Shown: in pieces, positions 1 to 5,560 of the stretch
How the letters are laid out: every line of letters begins with the position of its first letter
Numbering within the stretch: position 1 is the first letter of the stretch
Assembly: GCA_013042125.1 (NCBI GenBank)
Contig: JABDQS010000082.1
Location: 1 to 5,560 of the forward strand
Length of the DNA: 5,560 nt
Reading direction: 5' to 3'
DNA from: Eudoraea sp.
Lineage (GTDB): Bacteria; Bacteroidota; Bacteroidia; Flavobacteriales; Flavobacteriaceae
The notes under the pieces: model-generated
Seen by the model: only the letters and a program-made list of their open reading frames with translations
What the model was told of the DNA's origin: nothing
Databases searched by the model: none
Made by a program: the position numbers and the translations under genes

Positions 1-70
1 GTTTTAATTGATCTGTTACGTAGAGAGGCCATTTATTGAGCAGGCTTTTATTCCTTGTTAGCATCAATAA

Positions 71-164
71 ATCTCAATAATTTGCTTTTAGTCAAACGAC
101 CGGAAAAGGTTTAATACCCTTGCTTCCCCTGTTTACGAACCTTTAAACTTATCCCAATAATTTG
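71..164. repeat. Imperfect 14-base direct repeat, two copies 80 bases apart
   Basis: ATCTCAATAATTTG at 71-84 recurs as ATCCCAATAATTTG at 151-164. One base of 14 differs, and the start-to-start distance is 80 bases. The shared core is CAATAATTTG, whose ends (CAA and TTG) are complementary. A shorter related string, ATCAATAA, sits directly before the first copy at 63-70. The spacing and sequence would fit a regulator binding site, but in AT-rich non-coding DNA a match of this size can arise by chance. No function is assigned. Confidence 0.4.
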
Positions 165-231
165 TTAAATCCTTAATTTTTGCCCCTACAAAAAGTATAC
201 ATGATAATTTTAAGATCTTTTAAATACGAAT

Positions 232-271
232 TTGGCAATAAATGCCCGTTATTAGGGGGTTGTTGGCAATA
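232..271. repeat. Exact 9-base direct repeat with 31-base period
   Basis: TTGGCAATA occurs at 232-240 and again at 263-271. The 31-base period is close to three turns of B-DNA, so two proteins bound to the copies would lie on the same face of the helix. Between them is a short CCC/GGG inverted pair (GCCC at 244-247, GGGGG at 255-259). It is a candidate operator beside a transcription-factor gene. This is inference from arrangement only. Confidence 0.35.
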
Positions 272-350
272 TCAGAATAATACTACTTTCTTACGTACAT
301 AGCCGTTTGTATAGGTAATGTTGTGGTAATTAGTAATAAATTTTAAGAGT

Positions 351-3158
351 CTAAAGGGTAAGGATGTAGTTAACCAGGTTATGATCGTGCGATAGGTTCA
401 TTTTTTTGCGAAGTCTGTATCGTTTAATCTCAATACTGCGAGCCGAAATATTTAATAAGGGGGCTATTTCCTTTGATGATAAGTTTAAACGCAGGTAAGC
501 GCAAAGTTTGATGTCATTAGGCGACAAGTTGGGATGTGCTTTTTTAAGTTTCTTTAGAAATTCCCTGTCAGCATTATCAAAGGCCTCTTTAAACATTTCC
601 CAATCATCGTTCTGTTTCAGACTTTTTTCAATAAGGTTGACAATAGGGTTTATTACCTCCTTATCTTCAACACTGGCTATAAGCTGGTCTTTTACCTTAT
701 AGAGTAATTCATTCTTTTTGATGATACTCAGGGTTGAAGCTGCCAATTCGTTACTCTTACTTCTGAATTCTTCCTTAAGCTGCTCGTTCTTGAGTTTGAC
801 GATCTCTTTTTCATTTCTTGCATTTGCGAGTGCCATATCTCCTTTGTTCTTTTCTATTAATTTTTCTTGCCGCTTTTTGTAATGTCTTTTGTAGGCCTTG
901 TGAACAGAAATAGATAAAATAATCAATGAAATAAGGCAAAGAACTACAAATCCATTAGACAAATACCACGGCCTGTTTATTTTAAAAGAGTATAAGGCTA
1001 TATTACCAGATAGGTCGTCACCCACTCTGGCCCGTACCCGGAAGGTGTAATTCCCTGATGGGAGATTCTCAAATTTAACAACAGATTCTTCGGACCATTC
1101 GCTCCAATTGTCGTACATCCCTGTCAATTGAAATTGATAGCTAGGTTTTAAATATTTGTTATACTCCGTAGTGTAATACTCTATCTCCAAGTTATTTTCG
1201 TCACTATTTAGTGCTCCTGACGAATTTTTATTAAGTCGGTTGAATAAATTCTGATCATCATCTTTGTTTGCATAACGGATACTTCCGATATCTACAGTAA
1301 ATTCTTTATCACGTATTTTTTGAATATCGACACTAATGAACCCAGTACTGGTGCCAATTAAATATTCATCGTCATTGTCTAGTTGAGAAACGCTCTCATA
1401 TCCTGTCAAACTACCTCGGACGTTCTCACCCAGGGGTATAGATCTTATATTTGGTACATTGGTTAGAGTACCTTCAGAAATTAAACTGATCTTGGTTTTA
1501 CTGAATACCCACAGATGCTTATTTTCATGGTCTACGATCATTTTGCCCGAAACATAGTCCTCTTCTGAATAAATCGTACTTATTAAACTGTCTCGCAAAA
1601 ATTGCTGAGATGTATTATCGTATTTATAAACTCCTTTTTTAAAAGCGAACAAAAGATCTTCCTTGTATTTGGCAAGACCGGAATTAGATCCTCTTAACAA
1701 GGTATCCAGGTTTACACTAACTGCCGTGGAGAACGAACTATCTACTTTTACTTTAAAAATTCCCTTGTACTCATGATTTACAAAGATCTCATCATCATAT
1801 TTTGCAAAAAACCTAGATGAAATATCAAACCCTGTGATCTTGTTCCTGAGTTGCCAGCTGTTGCCAAATTTTTCCAAAATATACAAGCCATCATAGCTTC
1901 CCTGTAAAACTAGATTAGGATGATTTTCTAGCTCTTCTATTTTCCAGGATCCTGCTATGTCGGCAATTCTTATTGCACGATCATCTTCTATTAGAAAGGT
2001 GCCTTTGTGATGCCCACAGAAGAGACTTTCCCCAATGATATTTAAGGACCAAACCTGACCTTGGGTCCCTTCAAGAAGTTTAAAATCGAGGTCACTAGCT
2101 ATATCTTTATAAAAAAGTCCCTGGTTGGTACCTAAATAAAGCTTATCATCTAAAATTTCAGAGGCATACACACTACCGGCTACTCCCCTATTATCGCGGT
2201 AATCCCTGAAAGGCGACTGCAGGTTTATATAACTAATACCATTATCCAGACCCAGCCAAAGATTGTTGTCGATATCTTCAAAAAGCGATAAGACCGTATT
2301 ATTTCTCAGGCCCTTTATCTGATCTATATGATAAAGCAGTTCTCCATCCTGATCTATCTGTATTAAACCCTTAGAAATGGTTCCTATGGCAAAACTCTTA
2401 TCATCCAATTGAATTCCGCTGTAAACACTCGCAGTAGACAATAGGGTATTTACACCAACTCCCCATCTTACTAAAGTTGAACCTTCCAAGCTATAGATCC
2501 CATTATGGCGCGTTAGAAATAATAATCCTTCTTCACTTTTAAAAATATTGATGACCTCATCGCTCTTAACTATTTCATCATCAAGTACCAGAACTTCCTC
2601 CCCATTCTCAATTTTAAAAATACCTTCATTGAGTCTTTGGAAATAAAGGCCCTGATCCAGGCTAAATATTTTAGGTAAAGATGTTTCCGATTCAATAATG
2701 TTGAATGATCCTTCCCTGAGATCGTATATGTAAATCCGTTTCAGCGATTGAAAAACGACATAATTATCTATATCCAGGATATTCCAGAACTCCTCGTCCG
2801 GAATGAACATCTTACTAATCTTTTTGGACAATGAGGTGTATTGAAGTATGCCAAAGTCATCTTCCTGCCAATACCCAAATTCCATGTAGCTACCGGTATA
2901 GACCTTCTCGCCTATCACCTTTACAGATCGCATAACACTCTCGTTAGACGATGGATATAACGTCCACTGTGCACCATTGTATTGAAGCAGACCTTTGCTG
3001 TTGGCTATATAAATAAGCTTGTCTGAATCTTGAGATATTGCCCAGTTCTGATTCTCAGCCTTGTAATCTACGGGCGCATAATTTTGGATGGGAGGAAGTC
3101 CCTGTGCATTACAAGGAATAGTAATTAATAAACCGAGCAATAAGACAATGATCCTCAA
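351..3158 (-). CDS. Membrane-anchored propeller / Y_Y_Y sensor with LuxR-type DNA-binding domain
   Basis: Predicted one-component sensor and transcription factor of 935 residues. Residues 1-18 form a signal peptide (MRIIVLLLGLL core, cleavage likely CNA|Q). Residues about 30-620 are beta-propeller-like; the clearest regulator-propeller repeat is about 283-312 (core SLFEDIDNNLWLGLDNGI), with weaker ones near 39-70 and 331-352. A Y_Y_Y domain follows (about 655-728; Y674, W685, G702, Y704). One membrane helix (about 733-752) leads to a Lys/Glu-rich coiled coil (about 757-815) and a C-terminal LuxR/GerE-type helix-turn-helix (about 876-925; LSSKEIA, then NIS and RSIEIKRYRLRKK). There is no histidine kinase, phosphoacceptor or receiver domain. 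Family knowledge suggests a periplasmic ligand, often a glycan or its breakdown product, controlling DNA binding at the membrane; the ligand here is unknown. The start is TTG: an in-frame TAA stands at 3171-3173, no ATG or GTG lies between it and the TTG, and the next in-frame ATG is codon 76, which would remove the signal peptide. Stop is TAG. No Shine-Dalgarno is visible. Confidence 0.9.
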   Translation of the reverse strand: MRIIVLLLGLLITIPCNAQGLPPIQNYAPVDYKAENQNWAISQDSDKLIYIANSKGLLQYNGAQWTLYPSSNESVMRSVKVIGEKVYTGSYMEFGYWQEDDFGILQYTSLSKKISKMFIPDEEFWNILDIDNYVVFQSLKRIYIYDLREGSFNIIESETSLPKIFSLDQGLYFQRLNEGIFKIENGEEVLVLDDEIVKSDEVINIFKSEEGLLFLTRHNGIYSLEGSTLVRWGVGVNTLLSTASVYSGIQLDDKSFAIGTISKGLIQIDQDGELLYHIDQIKGLRNNTVLSLFEDIDNNLWLGLDNGISYINLQSPFRDYRDNRGVAGSVYASEILDDKLYLGTNQGLFYKDIASDLDFKLLEGTQGQVWSLNIIGESLFCGHHKGTFLIEDDRAIRIADIAGSWKIEELENHPNLVLQGSYDGLYILEKFGNSWQLRNKITGFDISSRFFAKYDDEIFVNHEYKGIFKVKVDSSFSTAVSVNLDTLLRGSNSGLAKYKEDLLFAFKKGVYKYDNTSQQFLRDSLISTIYSEEDYVSGKMIVDHENKHLWVFSKTKISLISEGTLTNVPNIRSIPLGENVRGSLTGYESVSQLDNDDEYLIGTSTGFISVDIQKIRDKEFTVDIGSIRYANKDDDQNLFNRLNKNSSGALNSDENNLEIEYYTTEYNKYLKPSYQFQLTGMYDNWSEWSEESVVKFENLPSGNYTFRVRARVGDDLSGNIALYSFKINRPWYLSNGFVVLCLISLIILSISVHKAYKRHYKKRQEKLIEKNKGDMALANARNEKEIVKLKNEQLKEEFRSKSNELAASTLSIIKKNELLYKVKDQLIASVEDKEVINPIVNLIEKSLKQNDDWEMFKEAFDNADREFLKKLKKAHPNLSPNDIKLCAYLRLNLSSKEIAPLLNISARSIEIKRYRLRKKMNLSHDHNLVNYILTL

Positions 3159-3215
3159 GATGATATGATTTTATCAGTTGATCTCGCTTCTTTTACTTCG
3201 GCGAAGGAATTAAAT

Positions 3216-3242
3216 TAAAAGTATTTTGTTATCTCAGACCAA
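3216..3242 (-). promoter_or_regulatory. Weak candidate Bacteroidota-type promoter for the sensor/regulator gene
   Basis: Read on the minus strand, TTG (3240-3242, inside the end of clpS) is followed after 16 bases by TACTTTTA (3216-3223). This matches the Bacteroidota -7 consensus TAnnTTTG at all but the last base. The spacer is slightly short against the usual 17-23. Transcription would begin roughly 50 bases before the TTG start codon. Such matches are common in AT-rich DNA, so this is only a candidate; the gene may instead be read through from clpS. Confidence 0.2.
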
Positions 3243-3509
3243 CTCGGCACTTAATCCGGCTTGAAGTAATTTGCTGCACCGAGGTTTCAGATCAACATAT
3301 TCTCCGGTTTTAACCGTGCACTTACCATTATAATGCACAATAAGTGAGCACTGTTCTGCCTGTTCCGGAGTATGGTCACAAACACTCATAAGAGTATCGA
3401 TCACATGATCAAATGTATTCACATCATCATTAAACAGAATGATCTCATGCTGTTTTACCGTTACTTCATCTAGTAACAGTTCTTCCGAATATTTTTCCTT
3501 AGATCCCAT
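3234..3509 (-). CDS. clpS: ATP-dependent Clp protease adaptor ClpS
   Basis: Small cytoplasmic adaptor that binds proteins with bulky hydrophobic N-terminal residues (N-degrons) and hands them to a Clp AAA+ unfoldase with ClpP. The 91 residues are slightly shorter than the 106 of E. coli ClpS. After a variable N-terminal tail of about 20 residues comes the ClpS fold: IILFNDDVNTFDHVIDTL (about 23-40) and LIVHYNGK (56-63). N27, D28 and H59 align with E. coli N34, D35 and H66, which hold the substrate alpha-amino group. The E. coli gatekeeper Met40 aligns with F33, which may tune side-chain selectivity. The start is ATG with no Shine-Dalgarno; the stop is TGA. It lies 116 bases after prmA and 75 bases before the sensor gene. 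The tpiA-prmA-clpS order is one I recall from other flavobacteria. The unfoldase partner is not in the window. Confidence 0.95.
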   Translation of the reverse strand: MGSKEKYSEELLLDEVTVKQHEIILFNDDVNTFDHVIDTLMSVCDHTPEQAEQCSLIVHYNGKCTVKTGEYVDLKPRCSKLLQAGLSAELV

Positions 3510-3524
3510 AGCGAAGAATTTGTA

Positions 3525-3553
3525 CTAATATACTAATTTTTCCGACTTTCAAA
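3525..3553 (-). promoter_or_regulatory. clpS: Candidate promoter for clpS in the prmA-clpS gap
   Basis: On the minus strand TTTG (3550-3553) is followed after 17 bases by TATATTAG (3525-3532), one mismatch from the Bacteroidota TAnnTTTG element. It would leave a very short leader of about 10 bases before the clpS ATG. An alternative a little upstream is TTTG, 21 bases, then TAAAATTTG, which has one extra base inside the -7 element. The 116-base gap, against 5 and 19 bases between the preceding genes, supports some separate control, but neither match is strong. Confidence 0.25.
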
Positions 3554-3625
3554 TTTTAGAGGTTAATTTTAAAAGAGTACAAACAAGCAACCCTAACATT
3601 GCTGCTATTTATCCTATTGAAAGGG

Positions 3626-4462
3626 CTAGTTTTTAGCATACTGCACTGCAACCCAGGAATTTCTTTTTGTTTTTTTAATAAATGCAAGTTTGGCCGCGCT
3701 ACACGCTGCAGTAATAATTGGCTCGTCCTCAAGATAAAAACCGCTGAGCAACAGGGTTCCGCCTGTTTCTAAATGATCTGAATATTCACCGATATCTTCC
3801 AGCAAAATATTCCTGTTGATATTAGCCAGTATACAGTCATATTTTTTGTCGGGGATTGCCTCAACATCGCCCTCCAGGATAGTGATACCTTCCTGCCCAT
3901 TGCGCTCTGCATTTTCTAAGGCGTTGAGGTAACTCCAGTGGTCAATATCTATCCCATCTACAACAGATGCTCCTTTCATGGCCGCGAGAATAGCCAAAAC
4001 AGCCGTTCCACAACCCATATCCAGCACGGTCTTCCCTTTTAGATCCATGTCTAACAGAAATTGGAGCATCATATGAGTTGTTTCATGATGGCCTGTTCCA
4101 AAACTCATTTTTGGCTCTATGACGATATCGTATTGTACCTCCTTTTTCTCGTGAAATGGTGCCCTTACCCTGCATTCAGAGCCTATTGCAATAGGCTCGA
4201 AATGAGTTTCCCATTTTTTATTCCAGTTATCCGGAGGAATTTCTCTGATCTGTTGAGAGATCTGAAAGGATGCATCATTGAGAATGCCAATATCTTCCAG
4301 CAATTCTCTGTGCCAATCCCGCTTTTTTATATAGGCATTCAGGCCCTTCTCTGTCTCCTCAAAACTCTCAAAAGGATGTTCGCTTAGTTGCGCTAATAAG
4401 ATATCAGTACCCGGTGCTTTTGGGGTAACCACAAAGCTGCATTCAATATAAACATGACTCAT
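3626..4462 (-). CDS. prmA: Ribosomal protein L11 methyltransferase
   Basis: Cytoplasmic S-adenosylmethionine-dependent enzyme that methylates ribosomal protein L11; the E. coli enzyme trimethylates the N-terminal amino group and two lysines. The 278 residues compare with 293 in E. coli. Residues 1 to about 60 match the small substrate-recognition domain, followed by a linker carrying PPDNWNKKWETHFEPI (about 76-91). The catalytic domain shows the PrmA signature FGTGHHETT (121-129), the SAM-binding motif VLDMGCGTAVLAI (146-158), an acidic residue at the end of strand 2 (IDID, 171-174) and the NIN motif (214-216, within ILANINRNIL). In motif I the usual third glycine is alanine (A154); I believe Ala or Ser here also occurs in other flavobacterial PrmA proteins. 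The ATG start lies 5 bases after the tpiA stop, which suggests translational coupling. The stop is TAG. Confidence 0.96.
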   Translation of the reverse strand: MSHVYIECSFVVTPKAPGTDILLAQLSEHPFESFEETEKGLNAYIKKRDWHRELLEDIGILNDASFQISQQIREIPPDNWNKKWETHFEPIAIGSECRVRAPFHEKKEVQYDIVIEPKMSFGTGHHETTHMMLQFLLDMDLKGKTVLDMGCGTAVLAILAAMKGASVVDGIDIDHWSYLNALENAERNGQEGITILEGDVEAIPDKKYDCILANINRNILLEDIGEYSDHLETGGTLLLSGFYLEDEPIITAACSAAKLAFIKKTKRNSWVAVQYAKN

Positions 4463-4467
4463 GCCAA

Positions 4468-5217
4468 TTAAATTGCGGCAACAATAGCTGCAAAATCATC
4501 AGCAACCAGGGCAGCTCCTCCTATGAGTCCGCCATCTACATCCGGTTTGGAGAATATTTCATTTGCATTAGCAGGCTTTACACTCCCGCCGTAAAGGATA
4601 GTTACTATTTGAGCCGTATCCTGATCATAGGCTGCCGCGATAGTTTCACGAATAAAGGCATGCATTTCCTGAGCTTGTTCAGGCGAAGCGGTCTCACCGG
4701 TACCAATGGCCCAAACAGGCTCGTAAGCGAGGACAATTTTACCCCATTGAGATTTATCTACATGGAAAAGACCGTTCTTTAACTGCGACTCAACTACTTT
4801 AAAATGATCTCCTCCCTTTCTGTCCTGTAATTCTTCCCCAAAACAGAGGATGACGCGCATATTTGCCTTCAGGGCCGCATCTACCTTCTTTGCTAAAAGG
4901 GCATCATCTTCTCCAAAGTAGGCACGGCGTTCAGAATGACCCAGGATCACTGTTTCAATGCCTATTGACTGCAACATATTGGAAGAGATCTCTCCTGTAT
5001 AAGCCCCTTTTTCTGCAAAATGCATATTCTGGGCCACCACCTCAATAGATGAATCTGCCAGTTGCTTTACCGCCTCTGCCAGATTTACGAATGTTGGAGA
5101 CACCATTACTTCTGCAGTTGTGTCTGGTATCTTTGACATCAGTTGTGTTAGCAGATCTGCAGTTTCACTGCTATTCTTATTCATCTTCCAGTTCCCTGCA
5201 ACTATTTTCTTTCTCAT
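4468..5217 (-). CDS. tpiA: Triosephosphate isomerase
   Basis: Glycolytic and gluconeogenic enzyme that interconverts dihydroxyacetone phosphate and glyceraldehyde 3-phosphate in the cytoplasm, normally as a dimer. At 249 residues it is of usual length. All catalytic elements are present: AGNWKMN with N9 and K11, the electrophile H94 in ILGHSERRAYFGE, the conserved C125 in ILCFGE, the base E166 in AYEPVWAIGTG (164-174, which also begins the mobile loop 6), and the phosphate-binding YGGSV (209-213) and GGLIGGAAL (229-237). The ATG start fits the canonical N-terminus. The leader AAAAACTAAACAAG before the ATG is A-rich and lacks a Shine-Dalgarno, as is usual in Bacteroidota. The gene is 19 bases after the upstream membrane-protein gene and 5 bases before prmA, so it is almost certainly co-transcribed with both. 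Nothing about it suggests truncation or transfer. Confidence 0.98.
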   Translation of the reverse strand: MRKKIVAGNWKMNKNSSETADLLTQLMSKIPDTTAEVMVSPTFVNLAEAVKQLADSSIEVVAQNMHFAEKGAYTGEISSNMLQSIGIETVILGHSERRAYFGEDDALLAKKVDAALKANMRVILCFGEELQDRKGGDHFKVVESQLKNGLFHVDKSQWGKIVLAYEPVWAIGTGETASPEQAQEMHAFIRETIAAAYDQDTAQIVTILYGGSVKPANANEIFSKPDVDGGLIGGAALVADDFAAIVAAI

Positions 5218-5236
5218 CTTGTTTAGTTTTTAATGG

Positions 5237-5560
5237 TCAATTATTAAATATAAGTTCGTCCAGATCATTGTAATGGACTTTCTGAATAATAACTCCTTTT
5301 TTTAACACCAATACTCCCGGATTAGACCTTACAATTGTTTTTAAGGTGGTCTCGTCGGTAAAATAAAAAGGGAAATCTAACTTGAATTCATTGATCACCT
5401 TTGTGCTCCATTCCTCATTGGAAGCAGACATTGCTATGACCTTATAGCCCTTCTCCAGGGCCTCATCAGTTACTTTTTTAAGCTCATTGTACACTTCAAA
5501 ATTGCTCTTGGCAAGGTCATAGGCAACTACCATCATCAGATCGTCTTCCAGCATCAATAC
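5237..5560 (-). CDS. C-terminal part of a DoxX/BT_3928-like membrane protein, thioredoxin-like domain (partial)
   Basis: The frame is open to the right edge, so the start lies outside the window and only the last 107 codons are seen; TTG and ATG codons near the edge are internal. The visible part reads as a thioredoxin-like fold: strand MMVVAYDL, a helix, strand KVIAMSAS, a helix, FPFYFTDE, then SNPGVLVLKKGVIIQK, where the Pro fits the cis-proline position, and a terminal HYNDLDEL. From memory this matches the C-terminal domain of Bacteroidota DoxX-family (BT_3928-type) proteins of about 370 residues, in which a four-helix membrane domain comes first, and such genes commonly precede tpiA. The segment contains no cysteine, and where TlpA/thioredoxin proteins carry CxxC after the first strand it reads AYDLAKSN, so a thiol-disulfide role for this domain is unlikely. 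The stop is TGA, 19 bases before tpiA. The function is unknown. The DoxX assignment rests on similarity and context, since that domain is not visible. Confidence 0.75.
   Translation of the reverse strand, partial: VLMLEDDLMMVVAYDLAKSNFEVYNELKKVTDEALEKGYKVIAMSASNEEWSTKVINEFKLDFPFYFTDETTLKTIVRSNPGVLVLKKGVIIQKVHYNDLDELIFNN

Larger units (their letters stand above)
1..350. other. Intergenic region without a convincing gene, carrying two direct-repeat sets
   Basis: This AT-rich stretch lies downstream of the sensor/regulator gene, and I found no convincing coding sequence, tRNA or rRNA in it. It contains a 14-base imperfect direct repeat (71-84 and 151-164) and an exact 9-base direct repeat (232-240 and 263-271), listed separately. 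A 7-base inverted repeat (AAAGGTT at 105-111, AACCTTT at 138-144) surrounds a 26-base loop. No strong GC-rich hairpin followed by a T run marks the end of the regulator transcript. By inference this could be the promoter and leader region of a minus-strand gene to the left, because Bacteroidota SusC-type operons often have long leaders. No perfect TTTG / TAnnTTTG promoter was found on either strand. Confidence 0.6.

Noticed and set aside
105..144. Inverted repeat AAAGGTT / AACCTTT as a terminator
   Set aside because: Seven pairs, mostly A-T, enclose a 26-base loop, and it lies more than 200 bases beyond the regulator stop. It may be chance.
209..224. Palindrome around AGATCT
   Set aside because: Only the central eight bases are perfectly symmetric, and the extended stem is pure A-T. 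It does not resemble a terminator or a known operator.
508..702. Plus-strand open frame inside the regulator gene (64 residues)
   Set aside because: It is antisense to the conserved coiled-coil/helix-turn-helix region, has no recognisable domain, and its composition mirrors the minus-strand codons.
3195..3206. CTTCGGCGAAG hairpin in the clpS-regulator gap
   Set aside because: The stem is four pairs with a three-base loop and has no T run after it on the minus strand, so it is not a convincing terminator.
3586..3603. Possible terminator between prmA and clpS (AGCAA / TTGCT stem)
   Set aside because: The stem is only five base pairs with an eight-base loop, and the following minus-strand sequence is T-rich but interrupted. 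It is too weak to call.
4061..4387. Plus-strand open frame of 108 residues opposite prmA
   Set aside because: It lies wholly antisense to the conserved PrmA coding sequence and its translation is rich in Cys, Phe and Leu with no family resemblance.
4863..5273. Two plus-strand open frames opposite tpiA
   Set aside because: Both are antisense to a fully conserved triosephosphate isomerase and have low-complexity Ser/Leu-rich translations.
1..5560. CRISPR array, insertion sequence, tRNA, riboswitch or phage genes
   Set aside because: I saw no regularly spaced long repeats, transposase or integrase coding, terminal inverted repeats or cloverleaf sequences. The coding capacity is taken up by core genes and one regulator.

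Overview
The window looks like a chromosomal segment of a marine-type member of the Bacteroidota, most likely Flavobacteriaceae. The evidence is a moderately AT-rich sequence, A-rich leaders without Shine-Dalgarno motifs, a periplasmic propeller/Y_Y_Y/LuxR-type regulator of a kind largely confined to Bacteroidota, and the gene order DoxX-thioredoxin-like / tpiA / prmA / clpS, which I recall as common in flavobacterial genomes. The genus cannot be fixed from this sequence.

All supported genes lie on the minus strand, so transcription runs from right to left. From the right edge: the C-terminal part of a DoxX/BT_3928-like membrane protein (5237-5560, cut by the window edge); triosephosphate isomerase tpiA (4468-5217, 19 bases further on); ribosomal protein L11 methyltransferase prmA (3626-4462, 5 bases further on); a 116-base gap; the N-degron adaptor clpS (3234-3509); a 75-base gap; and a 935-residue membrane-anchored sensor/transcription factor (351-3158). 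The last 350 bases on the left (1-350) carry no convincing gene but contain two sets of short direct repeats.

The first three genes are packed like an operon of housekeeping functions: a membrane protein with a redox-like domain, glycolysis, and ribosomal protein modification. clpS may be part of the same transcript or have its own promoter. The sensor appears to be a separate unit of one-component regulation. It has a secreted beta-propeller region, a Y_Y_Y domain, one membrane helix, a cytoplasmic coiled coil and a C-terminal helix-turn-helix, with no kinase or receiver domain. It begins at a TTG codon. Its target is not visible; regulators of this type often lie beside SusC/SusD-type uptake loci, and the repeat-bearing region just downstream is a reasonable place to look for its operator.

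Most of the window is ordinary conserved core genome. The parts deserving a second look are the sensor (its ligand and target), its non-ATG start, the repeats in the left 350 bases, and the cysteine-free thioredoxin-like domain at the right edge. I do not see a clearly undescribed system here.
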